Below, in pieces: positions 1-7,364 of a stretch of 23,168 nucleotides of DNA. Numbering within the stretch: the stretch's first letter is position 1; every line of letters begins with the position of its first letter. The stretch is from an uncultured Bdellovibrionales bacterium (GTDB lineage: Bacteria; Bdellovibrionota; Bdellovibrionia; Bdellovibrionales; JAMPXM01). The DNA is taken from positions 1 through 23,168 of the forward strand of contig CALBDW010000122.1 in assembly GCA_937927435.1 (NCBI GenBank). The letters run 5' to 3'. The notes beneath the pieces were generated by a model. The model worked only from the letters and a program-made list of their open reading frames with translations, was not told where the DNA came from and did not search any database. The translations under genes and the position numbers were made by a program.

Positions 1-63
1 GACTTTCGGACGGAACTCGGATTTGGGATTTTTCTTCGTGCAATACGGGCAATCGCGAGCCAC
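1..63 (-). CDS. Possible zinc-ribbon protein, N-terminus only (cut by window edge)
   Basis: Read on the minus strand from a GTG at 63, this 21-residue stretch stays open to the edge and begins Met-Ala-Arg-Asp-Cys-Pro-Tyr-Cys, followed by a Lys-rich segment. A Cys-Pro-x-Cys pair at the extreme N-terminus is typical of the first knuckle of a zinc ribbon, but the second cysteine pair would lie outside the window. No good ribosome binding site precedes the GTG, and the frame opens only after a stop about 25 bases upstream. It could equally be untranslated DNA downstream of the patatin gene. No function can be assigned. Confidence 0.25.
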   Translation of the reverse strand, partial: MARDCPYCTKKNPKSEFRPKV

Positions 64-71
64 GTCAGGGG

Positions 72-108
72 AAAAAAAGCAAGACTCTGGCCAACGCGTG
101 GCCCTTCA
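72..108 (-). terminator. Weak candidate terminator after the patatin gene
   Basis: Downstream of the patatin stop, read on the minus strand, an inverted repeat GGCCA-ACGCG-type loop-TGGCC is followed about ten bases later by a run of seven T (seven A on the plus strand near 72-78). The stem is short and the T-run is further away than in a classical intrinsic terminator, so the call is tentative. Confidence 0.25.
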
Positions 109-125
109 CCTAGTGGGATCAGCTT

Positions 126-1316
126 TCATCCCCACGAAGGTGAGCCAGTTTGACCGGTCAGAAAGTATTCGATCTTGTCCTTTTCGGCCATCGCGTCTTC
201 GTATCCCATGTGGACCAGTTGGCCGCAGAAATCTGGATCAAAGAGAAGATAGCTCGTAAGTTCGGCCGCTTCACGCGAAGAACCGAGACCGCTCACGAGA
301 TAGCGGATCACTTGCGGCAGGCGGTGGAAGAGTTCGCCCGCCAGTTGGCCGATATCTTGCGAAGGCCGGAGCCAAAGGAAATCGATTTCGCGAAGGGCGA
401 GTTCCGCTTTCTGTTTTTGCGGCACATAGCTCAGTGTCGAGTTGATGCGGCTTAAGCGCTCCATGTCGGTTTCAATGGAATCGAGAAGAAGCGCGTTGAG
501 GATCACGCCGAGAACGCGAGCGAAAGTCGGCTCGATCGAGTTGTCGGCGCCGGGCGTGCGATTATCGGGACGGCGCACGCTCACGACGATGAGACGGTTG
601 GCCCCGAGGTGAATGGCGGGGCTTAGAGGCGCGTTATTGCGCAGGCAACCGTCGCCGTAATGTTCGCTCCCCACCTTCACGGGCGGAAAGAAGAGCGGAA
701 TCGCCGACGATGCCATGATGTGTTCTTTCCGGATCGGCGTCAGCTGGCTCATGCGGCGCGAACGCGTCCACATCGGGGTGTCGGGGCGGCCGTGAACGAA
801 GGTGATGCTCAATGCGTTCATGTAGTTGGTGGCTGTCACGGCCAATGAATCGATGTGGCCTGCCTCGATATTGCGGTCGATACGCTGGAATTGGATTTTT
901 TCTTCCAAAAACGCGCTGAGCGGGGATGTATCGAGGAGCGAGCGGGAAAGCTTTTTCTTATAAAGCGCTCCGAGTGTCGCGTCCGTGATCAGCCTGAGGC
1001 CCGAGCGACCGGCGGCGAAAATGTCGGTCCTGAACACCTGGTCGGCCGTGATTTTCGACCACATGGCCGCCAACTCTTCCGTCGCTTTCATGAAGTCGTC
1101 CGCTTTCGATGCGAGGAAAGCGGAGTTAACCGCTCCGGCGCTCACGCCCGTGAGAATAGGCAAAGGGTTCGCGGTCTTTAATTTCTGCGCGATCGTGGCG
1201 ATCGCCTTAACGACGCCGGCTTGGTAGGCGCCGCGAGCTCCGCCGCCTGACAAAACCAAGCCGACTTTTCCGGGACGTCCGCTGATCTGAACTTCGCGAG
1301 TCTCAGGCAGAACCAA
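126..1316 (-). CDS. Patatin-like phospholipase / acyl hydrolase
   Basis: A patatin-family serine lipid acyl hydrolase with a Ser-Asp dyad, expected to release fatty acids from phospholipids or related esters. Visible motifs are the oxyanion-hole loop GGGARG (about residues 24-29), the nucleophile elbow GVSAG (Ser about 59), the conserved block MASSAIPLFFPPV (about 201-213) and the catalytic Asp in YGDGC (about 222), where the usual second Gly of DGG is Cys. No signal peptide or membrane segment is evident, so it is probably cytoplasmic or peripheral (RssA-like) rather than a secreted PlpD type. The frame extends to a GTG at 1343, but I prefer the TTG at 1316 because GGGAG lies six bases upstream of it and nothing precedes the GTG. 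It may be co-transcribed with the HPF gene about 100 bp upstream. The natural substrate is unknown. Confidence 0.85.
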   Translation of the reverse strand: MVLPETREVQISGRPGKVGLVLSGGGARGAYQAGVVKAIATIAQKLKTANPLPILTGVSAGAVNSAFLASKADDFMKATEELAAMWSKITADQVFRTDIFAAGRSGLRLITDATLGALYKKKLSRSLLDTSPLSAFLEEKIQFQRIDRNIEAGHIDSLAVTATNYMNALSITFVHGRPDTPMWTRSRRMSQLTPIRKEHIMASSAIPLFFPPVKVGSEHYGDGCLRNNAPLSPAIHLGANRLIVVSVRRPDNRTPGADNSIEPTFARVLGVILNALLLDSIETDMERLSRINSTLSYVPQKQKAELALREIDFLWLRPSQDIGQLAGELFHRLPQVIRYLVSGLGSSREAAELTSYLLFDPDFCGQLVHMGYEDAMAEKDKIEYFLTGQTGSPSWG

Positions 1317-1418
1317 GAACCGCTCCCTTCGCAACTTCTTCACTTATTTTAATAATTTGAAGTTACGCCAGGTACAGCGGCGAGCGAAAAGCTCGACCTG
1401 AGGCTTGTTTATCGATCG

Positions 1419-1790
1419 TTAATACACCTTGTCGGTCAAAGTCGGAATGTCGGCCGCGGGGGGCGTTTGCCGACGCAATTGCGCTTCTTTTTTCCCTTCT
1501 TCGTCGATTATCGTTCCGATGGCATCGGCGGCGTCTTGGATGGCCACGTGCATATCAGCGCCGTCTTTACGGATGAAGAATCTCTTGCGTGGCGGGAAGC
1601 GAACTTCGATCTCGCAAATAAACCACCCCGTTCCCCGGTTATTGAGGTTGCGTTCGCTGATCAGCCAGACGTCGATGTTCGCATCGGGCCGGTGCAGGCA
1701 GTGTTCAAGCGCCCGGGTCACTTTCGATGTGACCAGCGACTCGAGAGCCGACGAACGCTCCATGTTCCTGAAACGGATGTTGATATTCAT
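1419..1790 (-). CDS. hpf: Ribosome hibernation promoting factor / RaiA family (short form)
   Basis: A 123-residue protein of the sigma-54 modulation / HPF / YfiA family. These bind the 30S decoding region in stationary phase and silence ribosomes. The N-terminal 95 residues show the family beta-alpha-beta-beta-beta-alpha pattern: an NINIRFRN start, a long helix through LESLVTSKVTRALEHCL, then paired strands (IDVWLISERN, WFICEIEVRFP) and a final helix AIQDAADAIGTII. The C-terminal dimerisation domain of long HPF is absent; instead there is a short Gln/Arg/Pro-rich tail. Its family would normally act with a partner such as RMF for 100S formation, but none is visible here. GGAGG lies eight bases before the ATG. 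The leader contains a perfect 8-bp inverted repeat (annotated separately). Family membership is clear; the exact subtype (HPF or YfiA-like) is not. Confidence 0.85.
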   Translation of the reverse strand: MNINIRFRNMERSSALESLVTSKVTRALEHCLHRPDANIDVWLISERNLNNRGTGWFICEIEVRFPPRKRFFIRKDGADMHVAIQDAADAIGTIIDEEGKKEAQLRRQTPPAADIPTLTDKVY

Positions 1791-1861
1791 CGCCGTGACC
1801 TCCGGGAAAGTCCTTCCTACGTCGAGCGTATCACGGCACGGCGGGAGTTCCGAGTTGAACG

Positions 1862-1886
1862 GCTGTCGCTTCGTCGGCGCGACAGC
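1862..1886 (-). promoter_or_regulatory. Perfect hairpin in the hpf leader
   Basis: An exact 8-bp inverted repeat (GCTGTCGC / GCGACAGC) with a nine-base spacer lies between the gcvP terminator and the hpf start, about 70 bases before the ATG. No T-run follows on either strand, so it does not look like an intrinsic terminator. It may structure the hpf 5' untranslated region or be an operator. A possible promoter just upstream (TTGAAC near 1924-1929, AT-rich TTTTAAATAAT near 1896-1906) would place it in the transcript. Confidence 0.4.
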
Positions 1887-1934
1887 GAGTCTCGATTATT
1901 TAAAACGTATTACACAGTACGCGTTCAAACAGGC

Positions 1935-1957
1935 GAAAGAGCCCGGAAACCGGGCTC
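1935..1957 (-). terminator. Intrinsic terminator of gcvP overlapping its stop codon
   Basis: On the minus strand an 8-bp GC-rich stem (GAGCCCGG, loop TTT, CCGGGCTC) is followed by TTT. The first stem bases overlap the TGA stop of gcvP at 1956-1958, so termination sits directly on the gene end. The T-tract is short (three T, then CG), so efficiency is uncertain. Confidence 0.65.
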
Positions 1958-4859
1958 AATTCGAATAGGCTTCGACCGGCAGACAAGAACAGACGAGGTT
2001 CCGATCTCCGTAAGCGTTGTTGACACGCGCGACGGCCGGCCAGCACTTGCGCTCTTTGACCCACGGAAGCGGGAACGCCGCTTTTTCGCGTGAGTACGGG
2101 CGGTCCCACTTATCCCCCATCAACATGGTCAGGGTGTGGGGAGCGTTTTTGAGCACATTGTTCTGTTTGTCGGCCTGACCGTTTTCGACTTCCCGGATCT
2201 CTTCGCGGATTTTGATCATGGCTTCGCAGAAGCGGTCCAGTTCGGCTTTCGATTCGCTTTCCGTGGGCTCGATCATCAGGGTGCCCGGCACCGGCCATGA
2301 CATGGTCGGCGCATGGAAGCCGAAGTCTTGCAGTCGTTTCGCGACGTCTTCGACTTCGATTCCGGTCGCGGCTTTGATCGGTCTCAAATCAATGATGCAC
2401 TCATGGGCCACGCGGCCGTTCTTTCCTTTGTAGAGAACGGGGTAGTAGGGCTCCAAGCGGGCCGCGATGTAGTTCGCGTTCAGGATCGCGGTTTGTGTCG
2501 CGAGCTTTAGACCTTCGCGGCCCATAAGGGAGATGTACGCCCATGAGATGGGAAGGATCGAAGCGCTTCCGAACGGAGCGCTCGCGACCGCTGTGGCGCC
2601 GCCGCGCAGGCCGGCCTGCAACGCCAAACTGTGTCCGGGCAGGAACGGCTTCAGGTGTTCGCGCACACAAATGGGCCCCACACCGGGGCCGCCCCCTCCG
2701 TGCGGAATGCAGAAGGTCTTGTGCAAGTTGAGGTGGCAGACGTCGGGGCCGAAGTCCCCCGGTCGGCAAAGGCCGACCAGCGCGTTCATGTTCGCGCCGT
2801 CCATGTAAACCTGGCCGCCGCAGTCGTGGACGATTTTGCAAATTTCAACGATCGATTCCTCGAATACGCCGTGCGTGGACGGATATGTGATCATGAGTGC
2901 CGCGAGCTTCGCTTTGTGTTCTTCGGCACGCGCCTTCAGATCCTCGACGTCGACATTACCTTGCGAGTCGCATTTCACAACGACCACTTTCATGCCGGCC
3001 ATGACGGCGCTTGCGGGGTTCGTTCCGTGAGCCGACGAGGGGATGAGGCAGACGTTGCGATGGCTCTCGCCGCGCGCGATATGGTAGTCGCGGATGGCGA
3101 GCAAGCCCGCGTATTCGCCAGCCGAACCCGCGTTCGGTTGGACGGAAACGGCGTCAAAACCGGTAATTTCGGCGAGCATCCCTTCGAGTTCGCGGATCAT
3201 CGCAAGCGATCCTTGCACCTGTTCGATCGGCGCAAACGGATGCAGTTGATTGAGCTCCGGCCAGGTGATCGGGATCATCTCAGTGGTCGCGTTGAGCTTC
3301 ATCGTGCACGAGCCGAGCGGGATCATCGAATGCACGAGCGAAACGTCCTTCGCTTGCAGGCGGGCGAGGTACCGCAGCATCTCGGTTTCCGAGTGATAGC
3401 TGTTAAAGACCGGATGCGAGAGGTACGGCGACGTGCGTTCGAGAGACGATGGAATTGCTCTGGGGGCGCGCGCTTCGATTGTGTCGAAGTCGGAATTCAA
3501 AGGCGTGTTGGCACCCGCGCTGAAGATGCGCCAGAGGGTTTCGACGTCTTGGCGGGTCGAAGTTTCGTCGAAGCTCACGCCGATCGTTTCCTGGTCCACG
3601 CGGCGGAGGTTGATCTTCGCGTTGAGTGCGTTTTGCATGATCCGGTCGGCTGAAGAAGCACCGACTTTGACCGTCACGGTGTCGAAGAAACTGCTTTCTT
3701 CGATAAGAAAAGACATCGCTTTCAGGCCTTCGGCGAAGGTGACGGCGAGCCTGTGCACACGCTCGGCAATTCGTTTTAATCCTTTCGGACCGTGGTAGAC
3801 GGCGTACATGGACGCCATGACGGCAAGAAGAACTTGCGCCGTGCAGATGTTGCTCGTCGCTTTTTCGCGGCGAATGTGTTGTTCGCGAGTTTGCAGGGCC
3901 AAGCGGAGTGCGGGTTTTCCTTCCGCATCGATCGATACACCTACTAGGCGGCCCGGCATCGAGCGTTTGAACTCGTCGCGAGTCGCCAGGAATGCGGCGT
4001 GAGGGCCGCCGAAACCAAGCGGCACGCCGAAACGTTGCGTGCTTCCGATGACGACATCGGCCCCCCATTCTCCCGGAGGTTTCAGCATGGTGAGAGCGAG
4101 GAGATCGGTCGCGGCGATTACAAGCGCGTTCGCCTTCCGTGCTTTTTCCACCACCTCAGTGAAGTCGTGGATTCCGCCTTTTGTGCTCGGGTATTGTACG
4201 ATGGCCGCGAAGACGTCGTCGGTGAACAGGAATTTCTCGGGGCTCGCCACGGTGACTTCGATTCCAAGTGGTTCGGCGCGGCGTTTGACGACGTCGATTG
4301 TTTGCGGGTGGCAACCTTTTGCGACCAAGATGCGGGTCGCGTTCGGTTTCTTCGAGACCGAATGACAGAGATGCATGGCCTCGGCGGCCGCCGTTCCTTC
4401 ATCGAGAAGGGAGGCGTTCGCGATCTGCATGCCCGTTAAATCCATGACCATTGTTTGGAAGTTGAGAAGCGCTTCCAATCGTCCCTGGGCGATTTCGGCC
4501 TGATAAGGTGTGTAAGCCGTGTACCAGCCCGGGTTTTCGATGATGTTGCGAAGAATGACGTTCGGCGTGTGGGTTCCGTAGTACCCCATGCCGATGAACG
4601 ATTTGAAAACCTGGTTTTGTGAAGCGTACGTGCGCGCTTTTTGCAGCACCTCGCTCTCGGTCATGGATTCGCCGAGATCGAGTCCTTTTTTGTTCAGGAT
4701 TTTGGCTGGAACCGTCTGGTCAATGAGTTGTTCGAGCGAATCCACGCCGATGACTTTGAGCATTTCGGCGCGATCCTCCGGTGTGGGGCCGATATGGCGC
4801 TGGATGAATTCCGAACGGTTTTCAAGTTCTTTAAACGTGAATGACGGTTCCTGGGCCAT
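1956..4859 (-). CDS. gcvP: Glycine dehydrogenase (decarboxylating), P protein of the glycine cleavage system
   Basis: A single-chain P protein of about 967 residues, matching the usual 950-970 of the fused alpha2-type enzyme. It decarboxylates glycine with PLP and passes the aminomethyl group to lipoyl-GcvH. Diagnostic features are the N-terminal RHIGPT motif, GYYGTHTPNVI, the second-half block MIPLGSCTMKLNATTEM, and the PLP-lysine segment HLNLHKTFCIPHGGGGPG with Lys at about 714. The frame opens at a TTG at 4871, but the ATG at 4859 has GGAG six bases upstream and gives the typical start MAQEP. gcvT and gcvH are not in the window, so the complex must be completed from elsewhere. I found no glycine riboswitch in the 150 bases upstream. 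A terminator follows directly at the stop codon. Confidence 0.97.
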   Translation of the reverse strand: MAQEPSFTFKELENRSEFIQRHIGPTPEDRAEMLKVIGVDSLEQLIDQTVPAKILNKKGLDLGESMTESEVLQKARTYASQNQVFKSFIGMGYYGTHTPNVILRNIIENPGWYTAYTPYQAEIAQGRLEALLNFQTMVMDLTGMQIANASLLDEGTAAAEAMHLCHSVSKKPNATRILVAKGCHPQTIDVVKRRAEPLGIEVTVASPEKFLFTDDVFAAIVQYPSTKGGIHDFTEVVEKARKANALVIAATDLLALTMLKPPGEWGADVVIGSTQRFGVPLGFGGPHAAFLATRDEFKRSMPGRLVGVSIDAEGKPALRLALQTREQHIRREKATSNICTAQVLLAVMASMYAVYHGPKGLKRIAERVHRLAVTFAEGLKAMSFLIEESSFFDTVTVKVGASSADRIMQNALNAKINLRRVDQETIGVSFDETSTRQDVETLWRIFSAGANTPLNSDFDTIEARAPRAIPSSLERTSPYLSHPVFNSYHSETEMLRYLARLQAKDVSLVHSMIPLGSCTMKLNATTEMIPITWPELNQLHPFAPIEQVQGSLAMIRELEGMLAEITGFDAVSVQPNAGSAGEYAGLLAIRDYHIARGESHRNVCLIPSSAHGTNPASAVMAGMKVVVVKCDSQGNVDVEDLKARAEEHKAKLAALMITYPSTHGVFEESIVEICKIVHDCGGQVYMDGANMNALVGLCRPGDFGPDVCHLNLHKTFCIPHGGGGPGVGPICVREHLKPFLPGHSLALQAGLRGGATAVASAPFGSASILPISWAYISLMGREGLKLATQTAILNANYIAARLEPYYPVLYKGKNGRVAHECIIDLRPIKAATGIEVEDVAKRLQDFGFHAPTMSWPVPGTLMIEPTESESKAELDRFCEAMIKIREEIREVENGQADKQNNVLKNAPHTLTMLMGDKWDRPYSREKAAFPLPWVKERKCWPAVARVNNAYGDRNLVCSCLPVEAYSN

Positions 4860-5011
4860 GACTAACTCCAATGGGGAAAGTGCAAGAGAGTGAGTTCGTT
4901 TCTAGCACGTTGCTATGGGAAGAAACAGGATTTTCCCTAGGAAGAGGTCGCACTTGCCTCGGTTGAGCGGATGAAGGGGACAATTCTTATTCTGCGCTGT
5001 GCAGCAATGGC

Positions 5012-5497
5012 TCAGGCCAAATCCGGGACGTCGTCGTCGTCGTCAAAAATGAGCGTTTGAACCTTGCTGGATTCGGGATCGAATTCGGCCGACGTGATTT
5101 GGTCTTTAATCGTCTGATCGATCGACTGAATCTTGCGGATGACGTCGTTGGCGTGGCGCAAGCGTTCGACCAAAGCTTTCAAAACGGCGACCGCCCAATC
5201 GGGTAGCTCGGCGAGCAGGGTTTGGTAGGCTTCTTCGCTCACTTCGACGGCTTTGACGTCCGTGACGGCTTCGGCACTCGCGGAGCGGGGTAAGCGGTCG
5301 ATCATGGCGAATTCGCCGATCGAAGAGCCTTCCGAGACCACGGCGAGTTCCACTTGGCGCCCGTCTTCGGTTTCGCGGAAGATCCGAACGCTTCCTTCCT
5401 GGAGAATATAAAAGTGGTAGCTTTGCTCGCCTTCGCGGAACAGAATATCTCCAGCTTTAAACGTAACGAGTTTCAGAAGTTCGGGTGATGTTTTCAT
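5012..5497 (-). CDS. Stand-alone cyclic-nucleotide-binding (CNB) domain protein with acidic tail
   Basis: A 161-residue protein that is essentially one CNB/Crp-type beta-roll. Residues 10-100 carry the strands (FKAGDILFREGE, FYILQEGSVRIF) and a phosphate-binding cassette IGEFAMIDRLPRSASAEA (about 60-77) with the conserved Glu62 and Arg71. This suggests real cyclic nucleotide binding. A helical segment follows (about 100-135), but there is no helix-turn-helix, kinase or channel module, so it is not a Crp-type transcription factor. The C-terminus ends in a run of five Asp (about 152-156). It lies 21 bp downstream of a gene for a coiled-coil protein with a strongly basic tail, so the two probably form an operon. 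The output of the binding event is unknown; a role as regulatory subunit of a partner is inference. Confidence 0.82.
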   Translation of the reverse strand: MKTSPELLKLVTFKAGDILFREGEQSYHFYILQEGSVRIFRETEDGRQVELAVVSEGSSIGEFAMIDRLPRSASAEAVTDVKAVEVSEEAYQTLLAELPDWAVAVLKALVERLRHANDVIRKIQSIDQTIKDQITSAEFDPESSKVQTLIFDDDDDVPDLA

Positions 5498-5518
5498 CCG
5501 GGCCTCGTCGGTCCTTCG

Positions 5519-5884
5519 TTAGCTGCGGGACGACTTTTTACGCGTGCTTGCGGTTTTCTTCATTGTTTTACGTGTGACTTTCTTCTTCGTCGAAGAACGG
5601 CCGGCCTTCCTCTTACCGCCGTGCCCGCCACGTAACGAACGCATCGTCTTCAACAAGCGCTCGAGGTTTTCGTCGACTTGTTTTTGCAGCACTTGGAGGT
5701 TTTTTAAGAGGTCCCGGAATCTTTCTTCCAAGGCTTCGAGTCGCTCGCGAGCTTGGGGCGAGAAATGACGGTGAACATCGAACTTTTTGACTTCGCCGGC
5801 GATACGGTTGAGTTCCTTTTTCAAATACTTCATGTCGGTCAAACGGCTCAGTTCGGTCTTCAAAGAGTTCAAGTCGACTTTCAT
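5519..5884 (-). CDS. Small coiled-coil protein with histone-like Lys/Arg-rich tail
   Basis: A 121-residue protein of no recognised family. Residues 1-85 are predicted helical with heptad-like spacing (LNSLKTELSRLTDMKYLKKE, then LEALEERFRDLLKNLQVLQK), indicating a coiled coil. After a Gly-rich hinge, residues 90-121 are almost all Lys, Arg, Ser and Thr (KRKAGRSSTKKK, RKTMKKTASTRKK), like the tails of bacterial histone H1-like and AlgP-type proteins. The start is secure: GGAGG lies seven bases before the ATG. It is the first gene of a probable two-gene unit with the CNB-domain gene downstream. DNA or RNA binding through the tail is a reasonable inference, as is charge pairing with the acidic C-terminus of its neighbour; neither is shown by sequence alone. 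Confidence 0.75.
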   Translation of the reverse strand: MKVDLNSLKTELSRLTDMKYLKKELNRIAGEVKKFDVHRHFSPQARERLEALEERFRDLLKNLQVLQKQVDENLERLLKTMRSLRGGHGGKRKAGRSSTKKKVTRKTMKKTASTRKKSSRS

Positions 5885-5990
5885 CTCGTGTCCTCCGCGA
5901 GCGCAAACTCGTTTCGTTGAGTTTTGGTTACCGCGAAAGCGCCTTCACGTCGAGGGCGTTCTGTACTAATGCGTTGCGACGAATTCTTCC

Positions 5991-6019
5991 TTGCCGATCT
6001 GGGCGAGTTCACTTAATTA
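5991..6019 (+). promoter_or_regulatory. Candidate promoter placing the transcription start at the genX ATG
   Basis: TTGCCG at 5991-5996 and TAATTA at 6014-6019 are separated by 17 bases. Initiation about seven bases past the -10 would fall on or next to the ATG at 6027, giving a leaderless or nearly leaderless mRNA. The -10 is a poor match, so the call is tentative. Confidence 0.28.
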
Positions 6020-6026
6020 GCGAGGA

Positions 6027-7364
6027 ATGACCGATCGCGAGCGATTCCTTGAATATTATTGGGACCGATATCCCGCAGCCCGGCCGGAATGGCTGGATGT
6101 CGAGGAGTTTTCTAATACCGATGCTTCGGCTGTCGTCTGCGGACGAGTCCGACGTGCGGAAGGCGAGTCATGGCGTCTCAACTCCGCGGGTCAGGAGATC
6201 GCGTTTCGGCTCGAACCGCAGGTTTCCTGGATGTTGCCGTTGCGGCCGGGAGTGAACCGCGACGTTCCGGCTGTGACTTCGGTTCTCGTGGACAACGACT
6301 TGATCGCGCTCAAACTTGCCAGGCGCGGGCAAGAATGGGTCGCGTCCGAGTGTGCACTTTTGGCCCCCGCTCTGGTCGCGAAACCCAAGCGGCCTCGCAT
6401 CGGAGTAGACCGGTCGAAGGCATGGATGGAGTTTCTCGATTGTGTTCGTGCGTTCTTTAAGGACCGTGGTTTTGTCGAAGCGTGGACGCCGACACTCGTT
6501 CCATCGCCGGGCACAGAGCCTTTTCTCGACGCTTTTGAGACCGATGTGATTTTTGATGGGACGAAACGCGGGACCTTTTACTTACCGACGAGCCCTGAGT
6601 TCCACCTGAAGAAAATGCTGGCGGCCGGCTGGACCAAAATTTTCGAGATCAAGACTTGCTTCCGAAACGGCGAAGCCGGCTCTCATCACCAGCTCGAGTT
6701 CCAGATGCTCGAGTGGTATCGCGCTTACGCGACTCTCGAAGCGATTGCCGACGATGTTGAAGGGCTTCTGAAAGTGCTCACGCGTCGTTTCGGGAGAGGT
6801 TCGGAACAATCGGTGGTTCTTAAGCGGACGACGGTGGCCGAGCTTTTTTCTCGCGCATTTCCGGGCTTTGAGTTGAAGCCCGACACGACCCGCGAAGAGC
6901 TCGCGGCGTTGGCTGAGCGGACGGGTGTGCGGATTCTCGAAACCGATACATGGGACGAAATTTTTTTCCGTCTGTTCCTAGAAAAGGTCGAACCTCATTT
7001 GGAAGTCGATGGACCGGTTCTCGTGCGCGACTATCCGCCTTCACAAGCGGCGCTTTCAAGAATCGGCGCCAGCGGCTTTGCCGACCGTTTTGAGGTGTAT
7101 TGGCGGGGACTTGAAATCGCAAACGCTTTCCACGAGCTCAACGATCCAGACGAGAACGTCAAGCGCTTTATGAGAGATGCCGAGGTGAAGAAAGCCCTCG
7201 GCAAACCTTCGTTTCCGATGGATCAGGAGTTGGTGGAATCTCTGCGATTCGGTATGCCCCCATCTGGGGGAATCGCGCTGGGCTTGGACCGGCTCTTTAT
7301 GGCGTTACTGGAGATCGGCTCGATCGAGGAGACGCGGGCTTTTCCGTTCACGGGCCCTTGTTGA
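6027..7364 (+). CDS. epmA: EpmA/GenX (PoxA)-like lysyl-tRNA-synthetase paralogue with N-terminal extension
   Basis: A class II aminoacyl-tRNA-synthetase core closely resembling EpmA, which attaches (R)-beta-lysine to elongation factor P. Core motifs begin near residue 128: PTSPEFHLKKMLAAG (about 187-201), motif 2 with CFRNGEAGSHHQLEFQMLEW (Arg about 213), PPSQAALSRI, the RGLEIANAFHELND block, and motif 3 GGIALGLDRLF (Arg about 422). EpmA is normally about 325 residues; this protein has 445, with roughly 125 extra at the N-terminus. That extension contains beta-rich sequence (ASAVVCGRVRRAEG, AVTSVLVDNDLIALKL) that could be a divergent OB-like domain, although it does not match the LysS anticodon-binding domain that I would recognise. 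An in-frame stop just upstream fixes the start at or after 6027. GAGG lies only one base before that ATG. The 3' end overlaps the convergent HU gene. epmB and efp are not in the window. Confidence 0.85.
   Translation: MTDRERFLEYYWDRYPAARPEWLDVEEFSNTDASAVVCGRVRRAEGESWRLNSAGQEIAFRLEPQVSWMLPLRPGVNRDVPAVTSVLVDNDLIALKLARRGQEWVASECALLAPALVAKPKRPRIGVDRSKAWMEFLDCVRAFFKDRGFVEAWTPTLVPSPGTEPFLDAFETDVIFDGTKRGTFYLPTSPEFHLKKMLAAGWTKIFEIKTCFRNGEAGSHHQLEFQMLEWYRAYATLEAIADDVEGLLKVLTRRFGRGSEQSVVLKRTTVAELFSRAFPGFELKPDTTREELAALAERTGVRILETDTWDEIFFRLFLEKVEPHLEVDGPVLVRDYPPSQAALSRIGASGFADRFEVYWRGLEIANAFHELNDPDENVKRFMRDAEVKKALGKPSFPMDQELVESLRFGMPPSGGIALGLDRLFMALLEIGSIEETRAFPFTGPC

Noticed and set aside
1376..1400. 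A hairpin CGAGC-TTTTC-GCTCG between hpf and the patatin gene as a terminator
   Set aside because: The stem is only five pairs and no T-run follows on the minus strand. The genes may be co-transcribed.
2631..3653. A 340-residue plus-strand frame opposite gcvP
   Set aside because: It is an Arg/His/Val-rich antisense shadow of the highly conserved gcvP coding strand, with no recognisable domain or ribosome binding site.
4860..5011. A glycine riboswitch upstream of gcvP
   Set aside because: I looked for the conserved paired-aptamer core (GGAGAG-type and linked GC-rich stems) and did not see it. A covariance-model search would settle this.
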